Assembly (NCBI GenBank): GCA_949130495.1
Contig: OX422207.1
Location: forward strand, 713,344,456 to 713,408,455
DNA: 64,000 nucleotides
Direction: 5' to 3'
DNA from: Sambucus nigra
Lineage: Eukaryota > Streptophyta > Magnoliopsida > Dipsacales > Adoxaceae
The notes under the pieces are model-generated. The model ran no database searches, was not told where the DNA came from, and saw nothing but the letters and a program-made list of their open reading frames with translations. Each line of letters begins with the position of its first letter. Position 1 is the first letter of the stretch. Made by a program: the position numbers and the translations under genes. Positions 34,050 to 46,312 of the stretch are shown here, piece after piece.

Positions 34050-34505
34050 CCCAAGTCTCAATATTGCACTGCGTTTCGTGCTTGGGACGTCTCGTAAAAG
34101 TAAAATCCAAACAAGGAACCCCCCGTTACACTACTCCTGACAGTATTGATTTTCGAGATTCATTATGCCCTCAATGCATGATGCATGTAACCCAATTACT
34201 TATTATTCCATTACTTAATTAATTTATTATTCCTAATTCTCAACAGTGCACGGTGTTTCGTGCGTGGGACATCTCGCAAAAGCGAAATCTAAATAAGGAA
34301 CCCCCTGATACACTACTCCTTGGCACCGTCGATCGTCGAGATATATACTATATATAGATATGAGCATTAAGGACTAACTTCTCCTCAATTCCCGACATTA
34401 CACTGCGGTTCGTGCGTGGGATGACTCGCAAAAGCGAAATCCAAATAAGGAACCCCCCCGATACATTACTCCTGGCAATGTAGGTCGTTGAGGTCCATTA
34501 TGCCC
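34050..34505. repeat. Three direct repeats of about 110 bp inside LTR A
   Basis: Units at about 34050-34165, 34238-34345 and 34385-34505 each carry cactgcg(t/g)ttcgtgc, gggac...tctcgcaaaagcgaaatc, aaggaaccccc and cactactcct. A single copy is present in LTR B at about 41035-41155. Confidence 0.7.
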
Positions 34506-34882
34506 TCGATACCCAAGTAATCAATCACATCAATAATATAATAACCATCCAAACGAGCTATAACTCGAGGACGCAAGCTCACAATGCTATCATCTTCCAG
34601 TTTCCCAAGCCACGTAACAAACTGGGGACCACCTGGTAGGGCTAAATGACACCTACCTCGTGATCACTCACACACACAACGTTCGGGAAGCGGTAATAGT
34701 TCCTAACCGGCAAGTGAGAACGACACATACCCACGACTTCTCACCCCCAAAATATAATACAAATCAGATATCAACACAATGGACGACTATGACCTGGAGA
34801 ATATCCACGCACTGCTCATCGAGCTAGAGTGCTCACCCTCATCGCACGCAACTTCCCACTAATAGCCAAGAGGGGGTATGCT

Positions 34883-34888
<6 letters not shown>

Positions 34889-34930
<42 letters not shown>
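34889..34930. repeat. (TA)n microsatellite
   Basis: Pure tatata run inside LTR A. Confidence 0.95.
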
Positions 34931-34932
<2 letters not shown>

Positions 34933-35379
34933 ATCACATAAGGCATACATACATCATCACATCGTATAAAGACCTACCATCATATAAGGTATACCTATCA
35001 CATTGTTTATATATTCATACTGCGCACTTAGGCGGAGTTGAATTAATATCATTATTTAGTATTTCTCTCTCTTAATATACTAATTGTCAATTCTCACACA
35101 TCTTCCCCACTTAGTATACACTATATTATTTCTCCCTTGAAGTTTTCGCATTACTTCATGATAATGAATTGTTTCTCAATTCTATTTATGTTAAGGATAT
35201 TCTCTATCCTAATTCACCTCGATTAGCATTTCTCATTGTGTGAGACATCTCCCAAATATTTCTATATTCGTATGCACATTTATTAACATTCGATTATTCT
35301 CAATCCATAATATGGTTCAATTAATTATATGAACCTTTAAAGTTATCCCATTTGGGATTTGATTGTTCTCCTCAGATGT

Positions 35380-37552
35380 TTATTTCTTTTGGGGCTTGGT
35401 ACCCAGCGTCTTCCCTCTCGATCTCGTAGCACCATAAATTTCAGGCACCTTCGACCTTATTCTTCTCTTTGCAGAGGGCTCACTAGGATCCACCACTATT
35501 TTAGGGAATGCACCCGAAGGAGGAATGGCAACTGCGCGCCGTTCGAACTCAGCATTTATTTGGGAAACTTCGGCCTCTACCTGCCTCCTCAACTGTTCAG
35601 CTAGTTTCGGGGACATAAAAGGGGGAACGGAGGCAATTGGGAATGCCTCTAGTGGAGTCTTCATTTAACCTTTGACCTTGGCCTTCTTAGACTTGGACTT
35701 CCTGGCCCTCTTGGCAGGTGGCTCAGAAGGCCCTTCTCCCGTGGGAGCTTCAGCCGTGGGGACAGATGGTTTAGGGGTCGAGGCGGCCTTGGGTTTAGGG
35801 GTAGAAGTTGGGATCATTGGGCAATGAGGGGGTAGTTCATCAAGAGACTCCTTAACAGTTTTGCTTAAGGGAAACTAAACCCCAAGCACGGAGTTTCCCT
35901 TTAGACCCAACTCAGAAGAAGAAAAGGAAAGGACTGGGGGATAGCAAGGAGGGGACTGAATATACTCATGAATCATGGCCAACTACTCCAGATGGAACTT
36001 CGTGGCAAAGGAGGTGGATACGTCTCCCTTCCTAGTAGCGCTTGAAAGGGTGACACGCCCATCAATAGTGGATGTCACACCAAGCACTGTAGCGGCAGTA
36101 TAGAAAGTGCATGCCTCCGCAAAGGTGGCCTTGGTATGGTTATCCTGGAACACATGTCGAGGAGCCCCCTGGTCGAACCCAAATTGCCTGCTGCATCTAT
36201 CAGGGTTATATGCCTCAAAACTATAGCCCCATTAAATATAAGAAGGGAGGAACCCCGAGGTGAAAAGAAGCACCATGACTTGTGACGGGTCTTCTACGAC
36301 CGGGTTAAATCTGCTCGTTGTGGCTACAGTAGTAAAGAAGTCCCAACTATGGGCAAAAGTGGACTCACTATATGGCCTCATTACGAAGGAGCCTAGGTGG
36401 TCAAAAAACCCCATTATTTCCTTTCGGCTTTGCTTTTTGTGGAAACACAGGAGGCGTGGGGGCTTAATACCTCTGCTCACGGGCAGGGAAACTAACTTCG
36501 CAGCGATAGAAGGAAAGTGTGTGTAGAGGAAACTAGTCAATATAATAGCGTTGGCAAAATTTTCCAAGTTATAACGGCCCAGTGATCGCTCCATGTTAAT
36601 ATGGGTTCGATCCAACTAGGTGTAGAGGGACCCCAAGGCAATGGCGGCCAAAGGTAGGTTGAATCCTCTGGCCAAACGAACAGAAATTTTTATCAGGTCC
36701 CTCCTGGGCTGATCGTTGGGCTTTCCAGTAAGAAAGAAGCGTGAAAGTAGTACGAGTATATAGGCCGATAGTTCCAAGGAGGTACCTCTGCCACAGCCCG
36801 TTACATCACTAGCATCCTTCGGCGTCGGAGCTTCGAAAAAATAATTAATAAGGGGGCAAATGTAGCTTTATTTGAGGGACCGGTGCAACTACGGAAGATC
36901 CGATCCAGCTCAACCCAATCAGCAGCCTCTTCGACGTCCAGAGGCTCGTCGTCATAGGTGAACTCGCCCATGGGCTCAAATCCAAGGAGTTCGCAGACAT
37001 CCTCCAACGTAATAGTAAAATCCCCCATGCAGCGAAGAAGGTGTGGATTATGATGTTCCATCATGAGACTGACACTTGGAGTGCCGCGTTGTGCTTCGAG
37101 AGAGTGAACTCGACAAACCAGTAGTCTCGATGTAGCCCAACCTTCGTAAGAGTAGCAGCATGGGAACTCTGTATATGTGTGTGCCACGCAGTAAAATGGG
37201 CCGGTGACCCCCCAGGTGCTTCAAAATCTATATGGGAATAAGGAAAGTCACCACGGTCTATACGAAAGCGCAGAGTCCCCTCGGGGGGAAGATAGCCCCA
37301 CTTCGACGAATCCACTTCTTCATCACCCAACAACAATGGATCGAACTTAGATGAGAAATGGCAGGTCTTGCACGCCTCAAAAAATTTATCATCCTCTTCT
37401 TTAAAGATAGGTGCCCGGCGATAGAAGGGTAGTTGTTCTTGACGAGCAGTGACTAGAGCAACGCCGCTAAGGGTGGTGTCAGCGCCAACAGCAACAGAGG
37501 GGGAACCAGGCTGGGTAGTGGAAGCAACCCTGGAAATACTTGAAGAAGCCAT
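35380..37552 (-). pseudogene. Antisense plant-mobile-domain (PMD, MAIL1/MAIN-like) gene of Tat element 3, frameshifted
   Basis: The frame opens at ATG 37552 and runs to DYWFVEFTL. It then shifts frame near 37100 into EAQRGTPSVSLMMEHHNPHL and the PMD signature FTITLEDVCELLGFEPMGEF, shifts again near 36830 (FFEAPTPKDASDVTG) and continues through RFFLTGKPNDQP and LARGFNLPLAA. A TAG at 36618-36616 interrupts GSLYT/LDRTHINMERSLGRY. A basic Lys/Arg- and Pro-rich tail follows, and a last ORF runs 35664-35380. PMD proteins occur as host genes acting in silencing and as antisense passengers of Tat retrotransposons. The position directly upstream of a + strand LTR supports the latter. At least two frameshifts and stops make it non-functional. 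Confidence 0.72.
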
Positions 37553-37746
37553 GAGAAAGTGATAATAAGTGTTGCAGCTGGGCGAACAGGGCTAAGAACA
37601 AGAAGAGAGGAGCACAACCGCAGGTGGTGGTGCAAAAGATGAGAGAAAGAGGAGGCTGAGCAAAGAAGAGGGTAATAATGGAGGTCGCACAAGCTTTCTC
37701 TCTCCAAAAGAAGCGAGGAGTGTTGAAGAAGATGAAGAAGACGAAG

Positions 37747-37753
37747 ATATATA
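37747..37753 (-). promoter_or_regulatory. TATA-like box for the antisense PMD gene
   Basis: TATATAT on the minus strand (cttatatatcttcg) lies about 195 bp upstream of the ATG at 37552, a placement similar to that in Tat element 1. Confidence 0.3.
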
Positions 37754-38434
37754 AGAGTTTTGAAATAAAAAAAGACGTTTGAAGGGTTTCAAACTCGACG
37801 GTTGACGTTTCTAACGAGCGCACGTGCAAGGGCGGCCTCTAATAATTTCAAATGAACACGTGGCACATCGGGAAGGGTCTCGACAGCTGAAAATACAGCA
37901 TTATGTCGAATACAAAGCGACGTCTGGGGAATAGAAGGGGTTGCCTTCTTAACCAAGTTTATGTTTTGGGCGCCAAAATTGGTGTCAGACTTATCCATCA
38001 AGGCCCAACGGACAATATGTTCCAACGATTCAGAAAAACCTTGTTTAAAGGGTGACTCAGTTACATCGGGAAGCATTTCTGCTTTTCCGAGCACAACGAA
38101 GCATCCTAAGTGAGAATTTTACTTACCAGCCCAAACGAGTATTTAAGAAGTTTAGTAGGCCTCTTGGGAGAACTTTTAAATAATAAAGCTAGAACGGTTG
38201 AGGCTCAGTATGAGGAAAAAGTGGCGATGTCCCTTCGCCCAGGCGCCAAGGACAGTGGTGCTTCGGCTCAGATACATCGGGGATAATTTTACTTTTTTCC
38301 AAGAGATTATATCGCTGTGGTTCTAACGAAGAGAGGAACCCTGAATTTTTTTTTAACGCAGAGAGGGCTCATCGGATTGAGAAGTTTCATGCAGACATTT
38401 CTTATTCCAACAAATCTCTCCCCGAAGGGGCAAT

Positions 38435-39540
38435 TGTAGAGGGGCCTTAAAGGTAATCCTGAGATTAGGGATAATTCCCTAATTGGAAATAGTGCTTGAG
38501 ATTACGTAACCGAGGCAACTTGGCTTGGCAACTCATACTTTAGCTTGTTGTATTAGTCATATTGTATTTCTGTTTATGTTGACTGTAAGCTATAACGGTT
38601 GTAATGTTGTAACGAGAATGATAACGAGTTTTAGTGTGAGGTCAAATGGTACTCGCGAGAGACCAGGCTTGGCAAGGCCTGTGAAATCTTTCATGCTCTA
38701 TCGAATGACCTCGCCGTGGGAACTTTAGAGGGACCTAGTTTGGAGGATTGAGAAGTGAGGCACCGTTGGGGTTTGTCCTGACCATCTTAGATACGCCTGG
38801 TAAAAACATCGAAGGACCCTGACCATGGAACCTCGGGCGGAGTAACTTGGAGTTCCATCGGGCGTTAGGTTGTGAACCAAACAACCCTTTACTTAATGTC
38901 ACATCTACTGTAGGTGATGTCACTAGTCAGCTAAATAATGTCAGACTTGCACTTGAGTAAACCGTCGTGGTATTTGGGGTTGTCAGGTAGTTGGTGAGTC
39001 ACCTCAGCGACAGCAGGCCCCTGACACACAGTGGTTGGGCAAAAGGTATGTGTTGGAATTTAATGTTTATGACGTGGAGACAACTAGTGCATCAGGTATT
39101 TAATGTTGTGACATAAAGTGTGAGGGATGTCTTTCATAGTTTTTAATGACTGAGTTGCCTCGGGGGTAGTGTGGGGGGCTATTTAAGGACCCCAACCACC
39201 TTTGAGGAGGGGAGATCCTTTTTGAGAGCTGAGGAATTATTGCTAGAGAGATATACACATCAGAGAGAGTTACTATAAACCATAAGGGTTTACTCACTCA
39301 CCATTGTCATTTATTATGAAGCTTTTAATGCTTGACTATTTCTTAAAAGTATATGGTGTGTTTCTACCTGCCTACCAAGGTGTATCTATGGTGCTTACTT
39401 CTCTCTCCCTCTAGTTAAATTACTCCTAAGTTCCCTTATTACTTTTTCTGAGTTATACACGAGAGATTTGTGAGTTTAAACTAAGTCTTATCTTCATTAA
39501 ACTTGTGTCTGGGTGTCCTATTGCTAATCCAAGGTTTCAA
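38435..39540 (+). repeat. 3' LTR of Tat element 3 (about 1.1 kb)
   Basis: Starts TGTAGAGGGGCC right after the purine tract cgaaggggcaat. A TATA-like TATTTAA at 39180-39186 is followed by ggacccc and ggagatcc and, downstream, by CATTGTCATTTATTATGAAGC. The right end is estimated from where LTR A sequence returns; I could not find an unambiguous CA terminus. Confidence 0.6.
39180..39186 (+). promoter_or_regulatory. TATA-like box of Tat LTR 3
   Basis: TATTTAA in the context ggggggcTATTTAAGGACCCC, about 745 bp into the LTR. Confidence 0.45.
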
Positions 39541-41775
39541 CTAATAAACCTATCATCACCATACTTCAAAGAGGTTATGCCTCCATTTACAATCTAAAGT
39601 ACCCTCCTACAAATATTCATCCAAGAACACATTTGAACTAATTTCTAACCTCAAATCCAAGATCTACATAACAAATCTAAGATTTTACCCAAAAGTTAAG
39701 TTTTGATAAACTAAACCTAAAACCCAAGAATTTAATCCACAATCATGAAATAAATGGTACACACCAATTATTTAGCAAGTTTAATCACTTGCCTCAAGTT
39801 CGTAGGGTCTGATTCGTCCTCGAGATCGCATATTGGCCAGAAATCTCCACTTTCTCCCTCTTTCTCTTCTTCTTTCTTCTTCTCTCTTTCTTTCTTTATA
39901 TTTCTCTTTCTCTCTAAGGAGAATTGAATCTCCCGTAGGCTTTTAAGCCTTGTCTCCCAAAATTCACAACTTTAAATGATAATACACACTTTAAATGACT
40001 CGGTAACTTTAAATTCGAGTCAAATGCACTTAAATTATTTTGGAACCTAAATAGACCCCAAGTACAGCCATTTTGACTTTCTCGACCCTTCCGAAAACAA
40101 CTGCACCCTCAGAATTGCCATTCAAAACACTTTTTAACAACTTCAAATTTTGACCTCAATTACCAATTTTATAACTCTCCAAATAAAATGATATTTATTT
40201 CTCCAAAAATAAATAAATTATCTTCTCTAAAGCATCGGGTTGTTACACAAACATACAAGAAACTACAAACCAACATTTAATAAAACTACAAAACATGATA
40301 ATATATACACGAGTACAACAAAAGATATACCCGAATATGTTGTCGGGTCACACACAATACAGCGTCCAGTGATAAAAATATAAAAGAGCTATATATATAC
40401 CCGATATACAAAAATGGATCCTTAACTAGATTTACATAAAAATAGGAAGCGGCTACAACAAAATCCTGTAAAATTCCGCATCTGCTATTGCTCTAAGGCC
40501 TCTGGACAGAATAGGCATCATTGGTGTCCTTGCGGTGGGACACCTATAATTATAATATATGCATAGCAAGAGAAAAGATATAAACAGGTCAGAGCCCGAG
40601 GTTTGAAAATAATTTTAGCAAGCAAATTAAAATGCATAATAATTATGAATGCACAAATTTCATAATTAAAGTGGTGTCGCACTCTCTTGGGACTTAACCT
40701 GACCCCTCAACTATAGCGTGTATCTAAACGTAAACATATGAACCTCAATTAAGTTACCTAACACATTCTAGGGATAATTCATCTAAAATCTACGCATAAT
40801 CCCCGTTCGCATAACTCCCTATATCTAAAACATAAGCATATATCTACCTCTTTTATCGTCTCCCAAGTTTATACCCAAACTTATACATTAATATAACTCA
40901 ATTATATTTTATCGGTTATAATTTTTAATATTCACAAGTTCTTAGCATAAGATATCACACATCATCATTAATGCTAGAAACATTCACCCACTATTTCACA
41001 TAAACCCAAGAACTAAGGACCAAACATCTCCCCACGTCCAACATTACGCTAGGTTTCATGCGTGGGATGTCTCGCAAAGCGAAATCCAAACAAGAAACCC
41101 CCCCGATACACTACCACCTAACATTGTCGGTCGTGGGAATCCGTTAGGCCCTCGGTCCAAATTACGCACCCTTTACTTCCCGTCTATTGGCATAAGAGTA
41201 TGCTCGTCCACTCTTATGATATAAAGAACAAAACATAATACACATCTTTATAACTTCCTCTAGTTAATTATATTGAGATATCACACACTATCTATAAAGA
41301 TTGTATAATATTACTCGCACGTATTATACATAATTTTTCATTCTCTAGAAAGTTCAAATACATAACAAAAATAAGATATGTATACTAACAATCTCTAAAA
41401 TGCAATCATCTTCCAGGGAATTTCTCACATATCATCCTGGGTTACCAGCGACCGGACTCTCACACTGACTTGGTATAAAACAAATCATAAATGTACGGGA
41501 AATGGCCATAGTTTCTCACCTAAAGGCAAGATGAGTCATACTTAAGATGTCTTACCCCTACCTCATGCACGGTAAAATACTGGACGCTATAACCTGGGGA
41601 CTATACTGTCCCTGCTCTCAAGCCAGGAGGATTTACACACATCGCGCAACTTCCCATGATAGAACTAGAAGGGTTTACACCACGTAATATATATCATACA
41701 CACCAGGTATATTTATATACATGAACATCATATATACACACCATCACACAAGGTATATACATTCACACCATACAT

Positions 41776-41806
41776 ATATATATATATATTATATATATAT
41801 ATATAC
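41776..41806. repeat. (TA)n microsatellite in LTR B
   Basis: Two tatata runs separated by one irregular step. Confidence 0.9.
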
Positions 41807-42238
41807 ATACCATCTCACGCCCGCATGTATAAAAGTAATGAATCTGACAATATGTATATAACTCTCATTATACTAACTGATACACTCTCGCATACCTTCC
41901 TAATACATTTTACTATACCATCCCTCACTCTAAACTTACTAATCCATGAATCATATGATATGAATAGTCTCCAAATTTAATCAACACTAAGGACACACGA
42001 TATCCCTCTCTCCCCCAGTCCATATTCATCATTAAATAAATTCCTACTACTCACAGAACTTACAAAGGGATTAGGTATGTTAATCTCCCAAATATACCTA
42101 CATAATAGCCTCGATGTAACCCCACCATCATGCCATAACATATACCCAATGTTTATCACAAAAACATATTTATCGTATCATATTAGAGGGTTTCCAAGCC
42201 CTAAACCCAATTAGAAAAGAGCAACACAAGAATCTCCA

Positions 42239-42420
42239 ATCTGTAGTGACCGACCGAACCGAGGGTACCCAAAAATGAACTGAGTCGGTTCTTTAGAAAT
42301 AACAGAGAACTTTTTATGATCGGACCGATTCGATATCCTCTAAAAATGAACCAGTCTGAACTTCTCAAACGAACCGATCCGATGGTCCTCTAACCAGACC
42401 GATCCGGCGTTGTGCATCCT
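42239..42420 (-). repeat. GGTTCGG-rich short repeat, possible MITE
   Basis: The minus strand carries cggatcggtctggtt, cggatcggttcgttt and cggttcggtcggtcac, the kind of GGTTCGGTT series common in plant non-autonomous DNA transposons. It lies inside LTR B with no counterpart in LTRs A or C. Ends and target duplication are not clear. Confidence 0.4.
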
Positions 42421-42475
42421 TAATCCTACGATATTTATACTCAAAACCTTACTTCTAAACTTTGCAAGATTTACC

Positions 42476-43008
42476 TGTAACATTCCACTTAATTAAATAC
42501 CGGGTGATTTGTCCTATACCTAATTAAAATAGATTATACAGTTTTTTCATTCTTAGCATCACAGTCGAAAAATATTTTTTCCTTAATAATTAATCACCTA
42601 ATATCCAAGTAAGCAGGTTGTTAAAACTTTTTCAATTTGATTTCATAAAAATGCCATTTCAATAACACAAAACATTTAATACAAACCATTCACACAATGA
42701 ATAATAACTGAATAGACATCACAATGGAATTTAAATGCAAATGGAATAAACTTTCCAGTAAAATATCTTAATACAATATTCCCAATAATACCAAATGTAC
42801 CAAGCTGGCATAAGAATAAAATCCGACTCAGATAGAAAGGAAATAACTAGAATACTCTTAGGCGACATGCCCTAAATGAAATATTAACAACTACAGAGTA
42901 TGAGTCAAGAATATGAAAGCGTCTAAACATGGTCCACAACTCCATAGCATCCATAACATCATTAATAGACCCAATCCTCTATGGCTGGCATCCCTGTGGT
43001 TGGACAAA

Positions 43009-43088
<80 letters not shown>

Positions 43089-45770
43089 GAGAATGTACAA
43101 GAAAACGGGTCAGAGACCGAAGTGAAAACAGTTTTAAAAACAAGTGAATAAATTCTAGATTCAGCAGTTATTATATACATGTTAGCTTATCGGACTCTCT
43201 CTTGAAATTCTCACCTTTCATCTAGAGTGCACGCCTATTGTACCTCTAAACCATACTAGTTACAGTATCATGCTAACTAGTTCATCCCAGTGTATCCACT
43301 AACTATATTCCAATTCGTTCCCACGTATTACTCACGCAATACATGTAATAATATCATATGTATCCATTTAGATTCAACATGGATAAGCCCCTTATTCATT
43401 CAATTCAATTAAGTGTTCTTATACTTAATTAATTCCAGATATCATTATCATTTAATTCTACTTTAGTCACACAGTAGATATCATCATATGTAAATATATA
43501 TACATTCACTCTATTATATATATACAATACTACACCCCGAGACACAGTTGTGGTGCTGCATTACTCTGCTATCATGTCCCAATACATCTCGTCACTGTAT
43601 AGGGGACTATAGGTTCGGTAAAGATACCTCGAACCACAAATATTAAATCACAAATAATAGAGGCGAACATAGTCCTAAGCCTTTGGTCTACGCACATACC
43701 TATGCACTCAAATGGCCGTTTTATACCATTGTTCTCGCTAATGGTAATCGACCTAAGTCCTATGCTCTCGAGCGAAAAGTCACAGGTCCCCCTATATAGG
43801 CTCATCAGGATGTGACTGACCTCACGCATGGACCTCCCCCGATAGCAAGTAAGATTGGTATGTCATACACATAATCATTAATCAATCAAATAGGCATTGT
43901 CATCTACCTATTTAGTGTCAGGTACTCACACTACCTATATCATATTAGGAATTCATCCTATCCCAAGTACCCGTCGTATTTCTCGAATACCACTCGTACT
44001 TGTTAATCACGATTATCATCGTATATTTTATTATGTAGTTATCACTCACATAATATTTTATTTGACGCAAGTACCCGTAAATATTTCATAAATATTATCC
44101 GTACTTGATATAACGATTATTCTCCTCTAAATCGTAATATAATTATGTAGATATCTCTCACAAAATTCAATTCTCAAATTCAAATAATTTTCTAACATTA
44201 ACCCAAGTCCCTTGCTCCTTATTAATGTACCAAAATTAATAAAATCTCACCATGGCCAAATTACCATTTTCCAAACCTTTTTTCTTCCGATAAAGGTACA
44301 TTCTGCCCAGAAATATAAAATTACAATTTGAGGTTTTTCTTCTCCGATTTTGAAAAAATTTAAAACCGCAAAGTTGTGCAGAACGTGATTTTATACAAAA
44401 ACTCATGAGCACACTGTCAATTTCCTTTTAAAATAGTCCTAAAATTATCATACAATGTTCGTCTTTTTTCAACAATTTTTCATGCATTTTATCCATTTTC
44501 TTTCACCCAAACTCACATAAAATATATTCTAACGAATCCCAAATATCTCAACATCATTTCTACATGATTATGGGTAATTATAATACAAGAGAAAACATCT
44601 GAATCACCAAATTTATATGAAAGTTAACATCATACCCAGTTAACCCTCAAAATTTTATTTATCTAAAATCTCCATTTTTATACACCTTAAAACCCTAGAA
44701 TTTAGAATTATGATTCCTACTCTAAATCATCAAATTTCATATTTAATCATGATTAGGATTCATCTACATGCAGTACTTATCATCATTTTTTATTTTCTCT
44801 ATAAACATATATTTTTTTTTCTACATGTTCATCCTAGCAAGTTCATCATGTCCATAACCTCTACATGTGAATAATCAACTACATGAATTTGTATACCCAT
44901 TAAACAAGATTTATCAATAATTTTAATCCCAAATTCATAAGTTCATAATCACAAAGAAAATCCTATTCTAACATGGATATTATAAACACTAAAATAGAGC
45001 AGGAATCACTCGCCTCTTAGTGTAGGTCTGAACCTTTGGAGAAGATAATGTTAGAATCTACTATTTAGTTTTTCTGGAAACTTTTTGACGATAGTGCAAG
45101 ATGTAGAGATGGTGGTTTATGGTGGTTGTACCCTTTGATTGACCAATATGACTCTTCTTCTTCAAGGTAACTCTTAATCTCCACAAGGTGACTATTTTCC
45201 CTCAAAAAAGTCCCTTCTCTTTCTCTCAAAGAACTCACAAATGAAAATAGATGAAATGAAACTTACGTAGAGTGTAAACCCACTTATATAACAAGTCTTC
45301 AAGGGTAGATAAAAGGAAAAAAAATGTGGATACTATTCATCTCCCAAGCCAAATGACTAAAATGTTCCTTCGGGGTGTCCTTTCATCTTCCAATTAACCC
45401 GAGACCCAAATCGAACACTCGAATACACTTTTCTACCTATTTTGACCCTTCTGAACTCAACGACGCACTCAAAATGATCATCCAAATGATATTTAATTTA
45501 TTTATATTTTATTACCCAACTTTAGTCCCGACACGACTCATAAGCGCATCCCGACTTAAGTTCTATAATTGTCGTATTTGTATCTCATGACAATATTCAT
45601 AATTATCATATTCACATATTACTTATATATCACTAAGTAATATTCAATAATATATTACTCTTATCAGCAGTAATATTCAATCCGGATTAATTCCAATTAA
45701 TCCACATTAATTTGGCCATTAACTTTTAATTATTCTCAATTTAAAAGTCATAAAATTACGGGGTATTACA
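42476..45770. mobile_element. Solo LTR C (3,295 bp), TSD TTACC, nested in B
   Basis: Starts TGTAACATTCCAC and ends CGGGGTATTACA. TTACC occurs directly on both sides (42471-42475 and 45771-45775). Only one LTR and no internal region is present, so it is a solo LTR produced by LTR-LTR recombination. It is related to A and B by aacgggtcagagaccgaag (43105) and its ends, but is more diverged. A TTATATAAG on the minus strand near 45285 hints that the LTR is in minus orientation. Confidence 0.88.
43012..43086. repeat. (TA)n(GA)n microsatellite in LTR C
   Basis: Contiguous tatata run to about 43056 followed by gagaga to 43086. Confidence 0.95.
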
Positions 45771-45877
45771 TTACCCTACATCTCTAAATCCCAATTCTAC
45801 TTCACTCCAATAATATCCTAACATCAAAATCCATTCCATATATTATCGACACCATTTTCATTAACCAATACACACAC

Positions 45878-45883
<6 letters not shown>

Positions 45884-45955
<72 letters not shown>
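45884..45955. repeat. (TA)n microsatellite in LTR B
   Basis: Uninterrupted (TA)n of about 72 bp, preceded by acacacacatatg. Confidence 0.95.
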
Positions 45956-45957
<2 letters not shown>

Positions 45958-46102
45958 CAAGTGAAGAACTTAACAACAAATTCTAGGGTTTAACGATTCA
46001 AGCTCAAAATCAACTAAATCACCAATAAAATTATGAAATAACTCACACACACAGTTATTTAGCAAGTTTAATCACTTGCCTCAAAGTTGTAAAGGTTAAA
46101 TC

Positions 46103-46312
46103 TGTTGGAGATTTTTAAATAGGTGAATAAAAGCTTGGAAGCTTTTCCCACATTGAAAGTGTGTGGAAAAGGTGGGAATCAAAGCCAATATAAAAGGGAG
46201 AGTGTCCCACATTGAAGAATAAGTAGAGCCAAGTGAAGCCCACTAAGCTATAAAGCATGTGGACTACTCTTGTCCCACATTGGTAAAATATAAAAAACGT
46301 GTGCACTTAATA
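46103..46312 (+). mobile_element. Copia LTR fragment (5' part)
   Basis: Begins TGTTGGAGATTTTTAAATAG and contains three copies of TCCCACATTG spaced through the fragment (near 46147, 46206 and 46273), a repetition typical of U3 in several Copia families. It is cut at about 46312 by the next repeat. It is not homologous to the 13764 LTR beyond the first bases. Confidence 0.5.

Larger units (their letters stand above)
35350..39540 (+). mobile_element. Tat-type element 3, 5'-truncated, nested in LTR A
   Basis: Only the 3' end of the element is present: an antisense PMD-type gene (minus strand), an A/G-rich polypurine tract (cccgaaggggcaat, ending 38434) and a + strand LTR from 38435. No gag or pol is found, so the left boundary near 35350 is a deletion junction rather than a true end. 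LTR A sequence resumes after about 39540. The right boundary is approximate. Confidence 0.65.
33005..40247. mobile_element. LTR A (solo LTR, about 3.0 kb of its own sequence), TSD CAAAC, nested in B
   Basis: Starts TGTGACAACCCGCTC and ends CGGGTTGTTACA. CAAAC flanks it on both sides (33000-33004 and 40248-40252). Deleting it rejoins LTR B. It is interrupted from about 35350 to 39540 by Tat element 3. With terminal TG...CA, a 5-bp duplication and no internal region of its own, it is best read as a solo LTR left by recombination. Confidence 0.82.
32850..46102. mobile_element. LTR B (about 2.7 kb of its own sequence) inserted in the Copia 3' LTR
   Basis: Starts TGTGACACACCGCTTAAAAT at 32850. 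Its own sequence is in three pieces: 32850-33004, 40248-42475 and 45771-46102, separated by LTR A and LTR C. Landmarks shared with A include atacccgaatatg(t/c)tgtcggg, gtccttgcggtgggacacc, gggtcagagcccgagg and ttagcaagtttaatcacttgcctcaa. Compared with A it lacks roughly the last 440 bp, ending at 46102 where a Copia LTR fragment begins. TGTGACA starts and GTTACA-type ends suggest a Ty3/Gypsy chromovirus (Tekay-like) family; that name is inferred. Confidence 0.7.

Noticed and set aside
37453..37829. Minus-strand ORFs in other frames near the PMD gene start (84 and 116 codons)
   Set aside because: They overlap the PMD N-terminus and its upstream region in other frames and consist of Leu/Ser/Phe-rich low-complexity sequence.
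46104..46108. GTTGG at the end of LTR B as the target duplication matching GTTGG before 32850
   Set aside because: The bases belong to the TGTTGG start of a Copia LTR fragment, LTR B has not reached its expected terminal ACA, and the Copia 3' LTR does not resume there. The match is coincidental.
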